A stretch of DNA of 64,000 bases from Phenylobacterium montanum (GCF_018135625.1 NZ_CP073078.1:1054001-1118000), one strand, 5' to 3'. Shown: positions 26,046-39,061, counted from the stretch's first letter. Numbers and translations are program-made. Notes: generated by a model not told the origin, from the letters alone.

Positions 26046-27119
26046 TCAATGCAGATCCATGTTCGGGAACCAGGTCAGGCCGGTATTGTCGCCGATAACC
26101 TTGGCGTCATAGGGCGCGTTCAGCCCCTGGCGTGTCCAGTAAAGGCCGAATCCGGGCGAGTTCAGGTTGCCATACTGGTTCAGGATCGTTCCCGCGTGAT
26201 TGACCAGTATGACCCGATGGTTGTTCTGATCGCTGATCAGGGTGTTCCCATTGCGCAGCCGCACCGCCCGCGTCGGATTGGGGTTGGCGTTGCTGCCGGG
26301 CTGGGTGTTGGTGACATAGGACCAGACGATCTGGTCGTGCGCGTTCACCTCGACGATCCGGTTGTTGTTCGCATCCGTGATCAGGGTGTCGCCGTCAGGC
26401 AGGCGGCTGGCGAAAGCTACGCCATTCAGCGTGCCGCCTGCAGTAAAGGTCCGGACAATGACGTGGGCGCGGTTGACCTCGATGGCGCGGTTGTTGGACT
26501 CATCCGCGATCAGCAAATCGCCGTTTGCCAACTCTTCGATCGAGTTGGGATTGTTCAGATGGTTGGGACCATTGCCCGCCTCGCCCGTATGACCGTACTG
26601 CCAGATCACGTGGTGGGCCAGGTTGACCTCGATCACCCGCTGGTTGCCCTGGTCGGCGATCAGCACGGTCCGCTGGGCGGTCCAGGTCGCCTGCACCGGC
26701 GTATTGAGCTGGTTCCATCCTGCGCCGGTCACGCCGAAGGTCCCGTACTGCCAGACGATACGACCGGCGTGGTCGACGAAAAACACCCGGTTGTCGGCGC
26801 AGCCCGACGGGCACCCCGGCTCGGTCCCCGGAGGTGCGCCGGTGCCGGAAATCAAGGTGAAATCGCCGACCCGCAGCGCATCGTTCACGCCGATCGCCGA
26901 ATTGGCGGAAAGGTCGTTCGGCCCCACGCCCCAGTGCCAGACGATCGCGCCGCGGGCGGCGTCGACTTCGATCACCCGGTTGTTGAACTGGTCCGAAATC
27001 AAAATATCGCCCGGCTTGTCGAAGGCCGGCGCCAGCGCCGGCAGCACCGGCGCCGCTGCGGCGGCGAGCCCCGCGCAGCTGGCGAACAGGACACCAAGAG
27101 ACAGGATCGATCTACGCAT
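26046..27119 (-). CDS. Secreted beta-propeller (NHL-like) protein
   Basis: A 357-residue exported protein with a signal peptide (MRRSILSLGVLFASCAGLAA, cleavage near AAAAP). Six or seven repeats follow, each containing a motif like LISDQFNNRVIEVD, LIADQGNQRVIEVN, LIADESNNRAIEVN, LITDANNNRIVEVN or LISDQNNHRVILVN, followed by a short strand ending in Trp-x-Tyr/Trp-Gly. This is an NHL/PQQ-like beta-propeller. No active-site residues stand out, so it may bind ligand, sugar or protein in the periplasm or outside. The GH43 gene lies upstream by 114 bases on the same strand and could share transcription. Start ATG 27119 has AGGGG upstream. Confidence 0.82.
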   Translation of the reverse strand: MRRSILSLGVLFASCAGLAAAAAPVLPALAPAFDKPGDILISDQFNNRVIEVDAARGAIVWHWGVGPNDLSANSAIGVNDALRVGDFTLISGTGAPPGTEPGCPSGCADNRVFFVDHAGRIVWQYGTFGVTGAGWNQLNTPVQATWTAQRTVLIADQGNQRVIEVNLAHHVIWQYGHTGEAGNGPNHLNNPNSIEELANGDLLIADESNNRAIEVNRAHVIVRTFTAGGTLNGVAFASRLPDGDTLITDANNNRIVEVNAHDQIVWSYVTNTQPGSNANPNPTRAVRLRNGNTLISDQNNHRVILVNHAGTILNQYGNLNSPGFGLYWTRQGLNAPYDAKVIGDNTGLTWFPNMDLH

Positions 27120-27233
27120 GTCAGGCCCCTTTTGCGATTGCGAGCGCGCGAGGCGCCCGCCTCCGGAGCCGGGCGCCCGGTAGCCTGTGGATGCTGGCCA
27201 ATGCAGGAAAGGTTCAACCGCGGCGGAGCGTCT

Positions 27234-28859
27234 CTAAGCCGCCGAAGTGGCCAGCGCCCGATACTTGAAGTCTCGTAGGCGCACCTCGCCGCCGCCCGCC
27301 GCATAGATGCCGACCGTCAGGCTCAAGAAGCCGCCGAAGGTGTTGTGGTTGAAGCCCGAAACCTCGCTTCGGATATCGTGTCGCGTCCAGGTTTTCCCTT
27401 CATCTCTCGAATAGCGCCAGGTGACGATGTTGGCGTCGTTGGTCACCTTCAGCCTCAGGGTCGTGGCCCCCAGCGGCATCCGCATCCAAGGCTGCTCCTC
27501 GGCGCTGAGAAAGGTCTTCAGCCCCGCCTGACCGAAGCCCAGGCCCAGAAAGGCCTTGTGGTTGTAGAAAAGCAGAAGACCGCCCTCGGCCTCGCCGATC
27601 AGGTCGATCGAGATCTCGGCGTCATAGGCTCGGTCGCCGACGATGCAGGTCAGGGGCGAAGAGTCCGCCGGAGATGTCCCCCGTCCCTTGAGCCTGAGCC
27701 CGCCGGGCTCATAGACCGCGCGGGTCCGCTCGTCCGCCCCCGGCTGGTGAAAGCTCCACTGGAGGCCGAAGCGGTCGGCCGAAAAATCGTCCGACAACGG
27801 ATGACCAGAGGGGCCCGCTCGCCCGCCCCGCGGCTTGGCGATCGGCGCGGACAGATCACCACCCTTGGCCCGGAACCAGCCGTCGTCGGTCCATTCGATC
27901 GGCTCCAGCAGGGTTTGCCGACCCAGGGTGCGAAAGCCGTTCTCATAGCCGTGATAGACCATCCACCAGTCTCCGGCCGGCCCCTCGACCAGGGTGGCGT
28001 GGCCCCGCGACCACCAGGGCTCGGAGACGCTCCGTGTACGAACCACCGGATTGTATGGGCAGTATTCCCAGGGGCCGTGCACCGAGCGCGAGCGTGCGGC
28101 GATCACCATGTGCCCGGTGGGCGGCCCGGCCGTGCCGCCGACGGCATTGATCAGATAGAACCACTCGCCCCGGCGCATCAGCTTGGGCCCCTCGGGCGCA
28201 AAGTCCTCGACGATCCAGTCGTCCGGATAGCGCCAAGCCTGGTAGGCCGGCTCCAGCGCTCCGTCGGCGGCGAGGCCGTCGTCGGTCAGCCGCACCCGGC
28301 GCACGCCGTTGACGAACAGGTAGCGCTTGCCATCCTCGCCGACGATGTGGCCCGGATCGATGCAGCCGGTGATCTTCAGGTCGATGGGATCGCTCCAGGG
28401 CCCGCGAATGTCGTCGGCCCAGATGACGTAGAGCGCGAACCCGCGCCCCTCCACATCGGCCGGGATGTAGATGAAGTAGCGCCCCTTGTGCTTGACCAGA
28501 TCGACCGCAAACACGTTCCCCAGCGGCTTCGTCAGGGCCGGCCCGACAGGCGTCCAGTTGACCAGGTCGCCAGAGCGCCAGATCACCAGGCCCGGCGACG
28601 AGTCGAACGAGGTGAAGGTCATGTAGTAGTCGGCGCCGTCCTTCAGGATGGTCGGGTCTGGGTGATCGCCGGCGACGATAGGGTTCAGATAGGTCCCATC
28701 GCCCAGGTCCGCGATCCGCTGCCCCTCAGGCCCCATGCCCCAACGCGGAGTCGGCGCTGTAGTAGCGCAGGCTGGCGCGGCGACAGCCCCGCCCGCCACC
28801 GCCGACCCCGCCGCCCCGGCGAGCGCGGCCTTGAAGAGAATGCGGCGGTCGAGGGTCAT
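27234..28859 (-). CDS. Tat-exported glycoside hydrolase family 43
   Basis: A 541-residue glycosidase. The N-terminus MTLDRRILFKAALAGAAGS is a Tat-type signal. The GH43 five-bladed propeller spans about 50-340. The base Asp lies in GDHPDPTILKDG, the Asp that tunes pKa in GCIDPGHIVGEDG, and the acid Glu in FAPEGPKLMRRG. A C-terminal beta-sandwich (about 350-535) matches the accessory domain of beta-xylosidase/arabinofuranosidase types. It probably trims xylan or arabinan side chains. A LacI-family operator 21-36 bases before the start suggests sugar induction. Confidence 0.92.
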   Translation of the reverse strand: MTLDRRILFKAALAGAAGSAVAGGAVAAPACATTAPTPRWGMGPEGQRIADLGDGTYLNPIVAGDHPDPTILKDGADYYMTFTSFDSSPGLVIWRSGDLVNWTPVGPALTKPLGNVFAVDLVKHKGRYFIYIPADVEGRGFALYVIWADDIRGPWSDPIDLKITGCIDPGHIVGEDGKRYLFVNGVRRVRLTDDGLAADGALEPAYQAWRYPDDWIVEDFAPEGPKLMRRGEWFYLINAVGGTAGPPTGHMVIAARSRSVHGPWEYCPYNPVVRTRSVSEPWWSRGHATLVEGPAGDWWMVYHGYENGFRTLGRQTLLEPIEWTDDGWFRAKGGDLSAPIAKPRGGRAGPSGHPLSDDFSADRFGLQWSFHQPGADERTRAVYEPGGLRLKGRGTSPADSSPLTCIVGDRAYDAEISIDLIGEAEGGLLLFYNHKAFLGLGFGQAGLKTFLSAEEQPWMRMPLGATTLRLKVTNDANIVTWRYSRDEGKTWTRHDIRSEVSGFNHNTFGGFLSLTVGIYAAGGGEVRLRDFKYRALATSAA

Positions 28860-28879
28860 GCAGGCGCTCCCTTGGCGTT

Positions 28880-28895
28880 ATGGTAGCGCTATCAT
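28880..28895. promoter_or_regulatory. LacI-family operator before the GH43 gene
   Basis: ATGGTAGCGCTATCAT is a 16-base palindrome with one mismatched pair around the AGCGCT centre. LacI-family regulators with this centre are known in Caulobacter, including the xylose regulator. It lies about 20 bases upstream of the GH43 start, in position to block transcription. Confidence 0.75.
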
Positions 28896-29091
28896 TTACA
28901 GATTGGGGCGAAGTTACAAGTCCGGACGTCCTGCTTCGCGCTCGAGCGGCGGCCGGTTTTCCGACGCCCCTGGCGGATGAACCGCAGATGAACGTGCGGG
29001 TCCGCCCAGTTTCAGGTTTGCAATGCGATGGTCTGCGCCTGCGACGGCCGAAACGCCGCCGCTTCCGTTTGACGAGGCGAGGAGTATTGCG

Positions 29092-29478
29092 ATGCCCTTC
29101 CAGATTTCCAACCTGGCCAAGGCCGGCCTCGCCGCCGCGGCCCTGCTGGTCGCCGCGACGAGCGCCCCGAACACGGCTTCGGCGCAGTCCTGGGGCTACG
29201 GCGACCGGATGGTCACCCGTTGCGATTCCGATGGCGACCGCTGTGCGACCTTGCGCTGCGACCATGATGGCGACGATTGCGCCCGGATCCGCGATTGGCG
29301 ACCCGCCTGGTCCGGCGGTTGGCGACGCGAAGGCTTTGGTTATGGCGATGGGAATGGCTACGGCTACGGTCGCACCGAGACCCGCTGCGACGACGACGGC
29401 GATCGCTGCGCCCACTTCCGCTGCGATGATGATGGCGATCGCTGCGTGCGGGTAAGCCACTGGTGGCGCAACGACTAA
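29092..29478 (+). CDS. Secreted RCD-x-DGD-x-C repeat protein
   Basis: A 128-residue exported protein. The signal peptide runs to about TASAQS. The mature part holds four copies of a tight Asp/Cys motif: RCDSDGDRC, RCDHDGDDC, RCDDDGDRC and RCDDDGDRC. Copies come in two pairs, separated by a Gly/Tyr/Trp-rich linker. D-x-DGD is the loop used by calcium-binding EF-hand-like or dockerin-like repeats, so metal binding is plausible, and the paired Cys could form disulfides. The ATG 29092 start has GAGGCGAGGAG upstream. I know no named family. The YXWGXW protein gene follows on the same strand after 76 bases. Confidence 0.78.
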   Translation: MPFQISNLAKAGLAAAALLVAATSAPNTASAQSWGYGDRMVTRCDSDGDRCATLRCDHDGDDCARIRDWRPAWSGGWRREGFGYGDGNGYGYGRTETRCDDDGDRCAHFRCDDDGDRCVRVSHWWRND

Positions 29479-29554
29479 CGGGCTCGAGAGTTCTGGTTGG
29501 CGATGCCCCGGCAGGGCCAAGCCTGTTTGACGCAATTTTCAAAGGAGCAGACTG

Positions 29555-30868
29555 ATGCGGCGCATCACGAGCGCGGCCATCGCCGCCATCCTCGGAACGA
29601 CCGCCCTGGCGGCCATCCCGCCCGCGCCGGCCTCGGCTGGCGTCTATGTGGGCGTCAGCGTGAATTTCGCGCCGCCCCCCCTGCCGGTCTACGACCAGCC
29701 GCCGATCCCCGGACCCGGCTACATCTGGACCCCGGGCTATTGGGCCTGGGGCGACGATGACTATTACTGGGTGCCCGGGACATGGGTGCTGGCGCCGGAG
29801 CCCGGCCTTCTGTGGACCCCGGCCTGGTGGGGCTGGGACGACGGCGTCTACCTGTTCCACGCCGGCTATTGGGGTCCGACCGTCGGCTTCTACGGCGGCA
29901 TCAACTACGGCTTCGGCTATACCGGCTTCGGCTATGGCGGCGGTTATTGGGACCACGATCGGTTCTTCTACAACCGCACGGTCAACAACATCACCAATGT
30001 CAACATCACCAACGTCTACAACAAGACAGTGATCAACAACACCAACGTCACCCGCGTCAGCTACAATGGCGGGACCGGCGGCGTGAACGCGCGGCCGACA
30101 GCAACCGAGCTCGCCGCCGCCCGCAGTTGGCGCGTCCCGCCGACCGGCGTTCAGGTTCAGCACCAACAGGAGGCGGCGCGGTTGCCGATCATGCGCGCCG
30201 CGGCCAATCGGGGCGCACCGCCTGTAGCGGCCACCGCCCGGCCGGCGGTGTTCAACGCCCCGGGCCAGGTGACCGCGGCCCGCGGCTCGCCCTTCGCCCA
30301 CGCCTCCGCCGGAGCGCCGGCGCCAGGCTATGGCGCGCGGGCCAACGGCGGCAATTCAGATAGCCGCTACGGCTCCTCCTATAGGGGCCAGCCGGCGCCG
30401 CAGGCGCCCAACGCGTACGCCAAGTCAGCGCCCTCGGCCTACGAACAGGCGCGGACTCCGTCCTACCAGGCGTCCTCGCCCTACCGGCAAGCGCCGGCCT
30501 ACCGCCAGGCCCAGCCGAACTATGGCTATGGCTACAGCGAAAACGGCGCCCGCTCCGCCCCGCAGCGTCAGTCGGACTACCGTCAGCCTGAATATCGCCA
30601 GCCCAGCCCGCCGCCCCGCGCCGCCGAGGCCTATGGCTGGAACGGCGGGCGCGGCTCTGCCTACGCCGCGCCAGCCTATCGCCCGCCGGCCCAGGCCTAT
30701 GCTCAACGGCCGCCGCAGGCGGAAAGCTATCGCGCTCCGGCCTACGCCCAACGGCCTGCGGCCGAGAGCTACCGTCAGCCCGCCTATGCCGCGCCGCGCG
30801 GCGAGGCCCCTCGAAGCGAGCCGCGACCCCAGGGCCGCGAGGACCAGCGCAAGCCCCCGCAGCGCTGA
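29555..30868 (+). CDS. Exported YXWGXW-repeat protein with low-complexity tail
   Basis: A 437-residue protein with a signal peptide (MRRITSAAIAAILGTTALAA, ending near ASAG). Residues about 50-130 contain Trp/Tyr-Gly repeats of the YXWGXW type: GPGYIWTPGYWAWGDDDYYW, VPGTWVLAPEPGLLWTPAWW. A Gly/Tyr-rich stretch and an Asn-rich NNITNVNITNVYNKT segment follow. The C-terminal half is Ala/Pro/Gln/Tyr/Arg-rich and probably disordered. YXWGXW proteins are predicted envelope or surface proteins of unknown function. The RCD repeat protein gene is 76 bases upstream. Confidence 0.78.
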   Translation: MRRITSAAIAAILGTTALAAIPPAPASAGVYVGVSVNFAPPPLPVYDQPPIPGPGYIWTPGYWAWGDDDYYWVPGTWVLAPEPGLLWTPAWWGWDDGVYLFHAGYWGPTVGFYGGINYGFGYTGFGYGGGYWDHDRFFYNRTVNNITNVNITNVYNKTVINNTNVTRVSYNGGTGGVNARPTATELAAARSWRVPPTGVQVQHQQEAARLPIMRAAANRGAPPVAATARPAVFNAPGQVTAARGSPFAHASAGAPAPGYGARANGGNSDSRYGSSYRGQPAPQAPNAYAKSAPSAYEQARTPSYQASSPYRQAPAYRQAQPNYGYGYSENGARSAPQRQSDYRQPEYRQPSPPPRAAEAYGWNGGRGSAYAAPAYRPPAQAYAQRPPQAESYRAPAYAQRPAAESYRQPAYAAPRGEAPRSEPRPQGREDQRKPPQR

Positions 30869-30979
30869 GCCTCGCATCCAGCCCGCGGCGCCTGAAGTTT
30901 CGATGGTCCGCGCCCGAGCCTGACCGGCATGTCTCGGATCCAATCGCCGACCGAAAGGGGCTTCGCCGGCTAGAGATCT

Positions 30980-34772
<3,793 letters not shown>

Positions 34773-34829
34773 GGGCGGAAGATCGCCGGGAATCTCGGCG
34801 GGCTCAACAGCTGGATTGCGTCGAGGCGC

Positions 34830-35786
34830 TTAAGCCTTCGGCTGCGCCGCCGGCTGGGCCGGGGCCGCAGGCGCCGTATCGTCCTTAGGCGGCGCCGGCG
34901 TCTGGTCCTTGTGGAAGGTCAGGACGTTCACCGCCTTGTGGAAGAAGCCGTGCGGCTTGGTGTTGGTCGGCTCGGGCGTGTCCGGATGCAGGCCCTTGCT
35001 CTGCATCAGCTTGTAGGCGTCGGCGTACCACTGGTCGCCCGGGAAGTTGTAGCCGAGCACCGCCGCATTGCGCTTGGCCTCGTCCACCGCGCCCAGGGTC
35101 AGGTAGGCCTCGACCAGGCGATAGAGCGCCTCGGGCGTATGGCTGGTGGTCTGGAAGTGGTCGACCACGTATTTGAAACGGCCGATCGACGACAGGGTGT
35201 CGCCCTGGCGCAGGTACCAGCGGCCGATCGCCATCTCCTTGCCGGCCAGTTGGTCGTTGATCATGTCGATCTTCAGCTTGGCGTCGAGGGCGTATTCGGT
35301 GTTGGGGAACCGCCGCTCGACCTCCTGCATGGCCACCAGGGCCTGCTGGGTCGAGGACTGGTCGCGGCCCACATCGACGATCTGCTCGAAATAGCACTCG
35401 GCTTTCAGGTAGTAGGCGTAGGCCGCCGTCGGATTGCCCGGATAGAGCTCGGCGAAGCGGTTCGAATCGGCCACCGCCTCGTCGTACTGGTTGGCCTCGT
35501 AGTGGGCGTAGGCCTGCATCAGGATCGCCCGCCGAGACCACTCCGAATAGGGGTGCTGGCGTTCGACTTCCTTGAAATAGACGATGCCCTCGCTCCACTG
35601 GTGCGAGTCCAGCTTGGCCGCGCCGGCGGCATAGAGCTGATCGACCGGCGCCTCCTGGTAGGCGGTGTTGTCGTCTTCTTTCTTCTTGCCGGCCTTGCGC
35701 AGCAGGGCGCAACCAGACATCGCCACCGAGGCGGCCACGATCGCGACGATGACCGCCGACCGGGAACGGAGTTCAGAGAGCACCAA
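34830..35786 (-). CDS. bamD: Outer-membrane assembly lipoprotein BamD
   Basis: A lipoprotein of about 318 residues of the BAM complex, which folds beta-barrels into the outer membrane. The signal SAVIVAIVAASVAMSGCALL has a lipobox with Cys at about 26. TPR-like repeats follow: QLYAAGAAKLDSHQWSEGIVYF, PYSEWSRRAILMQAYAHYEAN, TAAYAYYLKAECYFEQI and LGYNFPGDQWYADAYKLMQ. The C-terminal Ala/Pro/Lys-rich tail is extra compared with E. coli. Start is TTG 35786 or GTG 35783; GAGGTGG lies upstream of both. The gene is usually next to lpxC, but here three genes intervene. Confidence 0.93.
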   Translation of the reverse strand: MVLSELRSRSAVIVAIVAASVAMSGCALLRKAGKKKEDDNTAYQEAPVDQLYAAGAAKLDSHQWSEGIVYFKEVERQHPYSEWSRRAILMQAYAHYEANQYDEAVADSNRFAELYPGNPTAAYAYYLKAECYFEQIVDVGRDQSSTQQALVAMQEVERRFPNTEYALDAKLKIDMINDQLAGKEMAIGRWYLRQGDTLSSIGRFKYVVDHFQTTSHTPEALYRLVEAYLTLGAVDEAKRNAAVLGYNFPGDQWYADAYKLMQSKGLHPDTPEPTNTKPHGFFHKAVNVLTFHKDQTPAPPKDDTAPAAPAQPAAQPKA

Positions 35787-35971
35787 CGACCACCTCGAAA
35801 CGGACGCGCCCCCCGCGCCCTCAGCATGACTGGTCCGTGGCTTCTACACTAGCTCGCCGGGGACGCAAACGGGATGGGATCAACAAGCCCTGGCCGCAAA
35901 GCCGCAGGTTGTAAGCCCCACCGACCGCCCCCATTCTGGCGAGACTCGAATCCCGCCGCAAAGGCCCCCGC

Positions 35972-36793
35972 ATGTCCTCCTTCGTCGACGCCACGCGCCT
36001 CATCGGCGAATCGGGCCGTCTGACCGCGCAGCTGCAGCCCGACTGGGAGATCTGGGGCCCGAACGGCGGCTACCTGTCCGCCATCGCCTTGCGCGCCGCC
36101 GGAACCGTGGCGCCGGCGGGCCACCGGCCGGTGAGCTATGCCGGCCAATACCTCTCCTCACCGAAGACGGCCGAGATCGAAGTGGTCGTCGAACTGGTCA
36201 AGCCCGGCCGCACCGCCGCCTGTGTCAACGTCCGCCTGGTCCAGAACGGCCGCACGTCGCTTCAGGCCCAGGTATGGACCACCGGCAAGGATGCAGGGCC
36301 GGAGCACCTGGACCTGCCCCGCCCGACGGTCCCGCCGCCACACGCCCTGCCGCCGTTCGAGCACTACATGCCGCCGGACCACGTCCCGCACCCGTTCTGG
36401 AACCACATCCAGGGCCGGCCGGTGAAGTTCCTCAAGGAGGGCGAGGTCGACCCGCGCGGCGCCGTCAGCGAAAGCTGGTACCGGATCAACGACTTCGCCC
36501 CGACGGACGACGCCTTCCTCGATCACGCCCGCATGGTGCTCCTGATCGACACCCTGCCCTGGCCGACCTATCACCGCAGCCAGGTCCAGCGCCCCCTGCC
36601 CTTCATCGCCCCCAGCCTGGACCTGACCGTCTGGTTCCACGACCGTCCGGGCAAGGCCGACTGGCTGTTCGTCGACAGCTACGCCCCCGCCTCCAAGGCC
36701 GGCCTGATCCACGGCGGCGCCCGCATCTGGTCGGAAGACGGCCGCCTGCTCGCCAGCGGCGGCAGCCAGCTTTTGGTGGTGGAGGGGCGGTAG
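35972..36793 (+). CDS. Acyl-CoA thioesterase-like (TesB/4HBT_3) protein
   Basis: A 273-residue protein with two hot-dog-like halves: about 15-120 (WEIWGPNGGYLSAIALRAAG, YLSSPKTAEIEVVVELVKPG) and about 160-270 (DHARMVLLIDTLPWPTYHRS, PSLDLTVWFHD, GGARIWSEDGRLLASGGSQL). This is the thioesterase II arrangement; the GLIHGGARIW region is typical of acyl-CoA thioesterases. The substrate is unknown. The gene reads opposite to bamD and is inserted into the lpxC-bamD interval. Confidence 0.82.
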   Translation: MSSFVDATRLIGESGRLTAQLQPDWEIWGPNGGYLSAIALRAAGTVAPAGHRPVSYAGQYLSSPKTAEIEVVVELVKPGRTAACVNVRLVQNGRTSLQAQVWTTGKDAGPEHLDLPRPTVPPPHALPPFEHYMPPDHVPHPFWNHIQGRPVKFLKEGEVDPRGAVSESWYRINDFAPTDDAFLDHARMVLLIDTLPWPTYHRSQVQRPLPFIAPSLDLTVWFHDRPGKADWLFVDSYAPASKAGLIHGGARIWSEDGRLLASGGSQLLVVEGR

Positions 36794-36800
36794 GCGCGCC

Positions 36801-37241
36801 CTACCCCGCCTGAGCAGCGAACTCGGCGATCAGCGCGCCATAGGCCTCCTGGGGCGGGAAGGTCGGATAGCTGTGCCGGGCCGGCGTCGAGGCCCACGGG
36901 AGCTTCTCGTCGGTATAGACCTCGATGAACGGCGCATCCCACACCCGCTCATCGAGCAAGGTCGAACGGACATTGACGAAGAAATCCATCCCGTCGGGCC
37001 GGGTGAACATCCAGCTCATGCAATAGCCGCAGAAATAGTGCCGCGCCGGCCCATGCAGCCCCCCGATCACCGGCTCGCCGCTGGTCACGCGAAACCCCTC
37101 GGTGGGGATCGCTGCGCTCAGCGAAAAGGCGCTGGCGGTCATCTGCTGGCAGCCCCTGCAATGGCAGGCCATGGTCAGGAGCGGCTTGGCCGAAACCTCG
37201 AACCTCACCTGCCCGCAACGGCACTGTCCGGTGATCGGCAT
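36801..37241 (-). CDS. GFA-family (glutathione-dependent formaldehyde-activating-like) zinc protein
   Basis: A 146-residue protein of the GFA/CENP-V fold. Zinc-ligand motifs are CRCG near the start, [10 protein letters not shown] at about 27-36, and [12 protein letters not shown] about 40 residues later. The family is named for glutathione-dependent formaldehyde activation, but most members have no proven activity. ATG 37241 is used because the conserved core begins there. It lies between the thioesterase and the glutathione transferase, convergent with the thioesterase and divergent from the transferase. Confidence 0.9.
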   Translation of the reverse strand: MPITGQCRCGQVRFEVSAKPLLTMACHCRGCQQMTASAFSLSAAIPTEGFRVTSGEPVIGGLHGPARHYFCGYCMSWMFTRPDGMDFFVNVRSTLLDERVWDAPFIEVYTDEKLPWASTPARHSYPTFPPQEAYGALIAEFAAQAG

Positions 37242-37363
37242 CGCGTTCTCCTGTTCACGGCTCCAGCGGCGGGTTGGCGGGCCATCGGCCAAGCGGTCAC
37301 AGATCTTTCCCGGGCCGCCTAGCGCAGGCTAGGATCGCAGGTGATATCGCCCAGGAGAAGCCC

Positions 37364-38011
37364 ATGCTGACGGTTTGGGGCCGGCGCAATTCAAGCAATG
37401 TGCAGAAGGTGCTCTGGCTCGTGGGCGAGCTCGGCCTCGACTATCGTCATGAGCCCGCCGGAGGCCCGTTCGGCCGCTTGGACGAGCCGGCTTTCCGTCG
37501 CCTGAACCCGCACGGCCGCGTGCCGGTGATCGAGGACGACGATCTCGTAGTCTGGGAATCCCACGCCATACTGCGCTATCTGGCCGCCCGCTATGGCGAC
37601 GGTCGCCTCTGGCCGGCCGCACCCCAGGCCCAGAGCCAGGTCGACAAGTGGATCGAATGGGCCCAGACCGCGCTCCTGCCCACCTTCGTCGGCGGCATAT
37701 TCTGGGGCTATTACCGCACCCCCGAGGCCCAGCGTGACCACGCCGCCATCCGTAGCAGCCTCGCCGCTTGCGGGACCCTGATGGGACTATTGGATAGCGA
37801 ATTGACCAGCCGCCCGTTCGTGGCCGGAGACATCTTCACCCTCGCCGATATCGCCGCCGGGTCGATGTTCTATCGCTACTATGGATTGGACATCGAGCGA
37901 CCCGACCTGCCGAACGTGGCGGCCTGGTACGCCCGCCTACAGGACCGGCCCGCCTATCGCGAGCACGTCATGGTCCCCTTCGACGACCTGAAGGGGCGGC
38001 TTTCGTTCTGA
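37364..38011 (+). CDS. Glutathione S-transferase
   Basis: A 215-residue glutathione transferase. The thioredoxin-like N-domain has SNVQKVLWLVGELGLDYRHE (Ser-x-x-Val catalytic-type site), NPHGRVPVIEDDDLVVWES (cis-Pro) and AILRYLAARYG. The helical C-domain runs from about 88 with DIFTLADIAAGSMFYRYYGL. Such enzymes conjugate or reduce small electrophiles; the substrate is unknown. ATG 37364 has AGGAG upstream. It is the gene nearest to lpxC, which it faces convergently. Confidence 0.92.
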   Translation: MLTVWGRRNSSNVQKVLWLVGELGLDYRHEPAGGPFGRLDEPAFRRLNPHGRVPVIEDDDLVVWESHAILRYLAARYGDGRLWPAAPQAQSQVDKWIEWAQTALLPTFVGGIFWGYYRTPEAQRDHAAIRSSLAACGTLMGLLDSELTSRPFVAGDIFTLADIAAGSMFYRYYGLDIERPDLPNVAAWYARLQDRPAYREHVMVPFDDLKGRLSF

Positions 38012-38032
38012 ACCGGCCTTGGCCGATCTAAG

Positions 38033-38929
38033 TCAAACCGCCTCCGCCAGCACCTCGGCATACCGCCGCTCGCGCCAGGCCTTCGGGCGGGCCAGGAGGG
38101 CGCGGACCAGGGCGTTGTTCATCTCGTGGCCGGACTTTTCGCCTTCGAAGCGGCCGATGATCGGGGCGCCGACCAGATAGAGGTCGCCCAGGGCGTCCAG
38201 GGCCTTGTGGCGCACGAACTCATCCGGGCGGCGCAGGCCCTCGGGGTTCAGCACGGTGTCGCCCTCGATCACCACCACATTGTCCATCGACCCGCCGCGC
38301 GCCAGGCCGGCGGCCTTCAGCGCCTCGACCTCGTGCACGAAGCCGAAGGTGCGCGCGTCGGCGATCTCGTCGCGGAAGGTGGTCTCGTCCATGACGAACT
38401 CGACCTGCTGGCGGCCGATGGCGCCGGTGTCGAAGTCGATGGCGAAGCTCATCTCGAAGCGGTCAGCGGGCATCAGCGCCGCCCGGCGGTCGCCGTCGAC
38501 CACCTCGACCGTCTCCAGGATCTCGATATAGCGGCGCGGCGCCCCCTGCTGGCGCAGGCCCGCGCGATCCAGCATGTCCACGAACGGCTCGGCCGAACCG
38601 TCCATCACCGGCACTTCCGGGCCGTCCAACTCGATCACCGCATTGTCGACGCCCAGGGCCGCCAGGGCCGCCATCAGGTGCTCGACGGTGGAGACGCTGA
38701 CGCCGGAGGCGTTGGCGACCACGGTGCCGAGCCGGGTCTGGCTGACGGCCTCGCCGCGGGCCGGGATACGGTTGTCGCGATCGGTCACGTCGCTGCGCAC
38801 GAACACCAGGCCCGCGTTCACCGGCGCCGGCTTGACCGCCGCGCGCACATACTGGCCCGTATGCAGGCCAGGCCCCGCGAACACGGCCGCGGCGGCGAGG
38901 GTGTGCTGGAAGAACGCGGATGACGCCAA
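38033..38929 (-). CDS. lpxC: UDP-3-O-acyl-N-acetylglucosamine deacetylase
   Basis: A 298-residue zinc deacetylase that commits the cell to lipid A synthesis. Zinc ligands His84 (STVEHLMAALAAL), His241 and Asp245 (FVRHKALDALGDL), and the catalytic His268 (GEKSGHEMNNAL) are visible. PGLHTGQ near the N-terminus is conserved. The start is TTG 38929. It lies downstream of ftsZ by about 130 bases on the same strand, an order common in alphaproteobacteria. Confidence 0.96.
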   Translation of the reverse strand: MASSAFFQHTLAAAAVFAGPGLHTGQYVRAAVKPAPVNAGLVFVRSDVTDRDNRIPARGEAVSQTRLGTVVANASGVSVSTVEHLMAALAALGVDNAVIELDGPEVPVMDGSAEPFVDMLDRAGLRQQGAPRRYIEILETVEVVDGDRRAALMPADRFEMSFAIDFDTGAIGRQQVEFVMDETTFRDEIADARTFGFVHEVEALKAAGLARGGSMDNVVVIEGDTVLNPEGLRRPDEFVRHKALDALGDLYLVGAPIIGRFEGEKSGHEMNNALVRALLARPKAWRERRYAEVLAEAV

Positions 38930-39061
38930 GGCCGAAACCCTCTTACTCGAGTCCGGCGCTCCAAACGCACCGCGACAGCTAAGCCCTAAGGCCGCTGCCG
39001 CGTCGCATCAACACAACTGATGTTTCGCTTTGTAACCAGCTAACTCGCTGATTCCAGCTGA

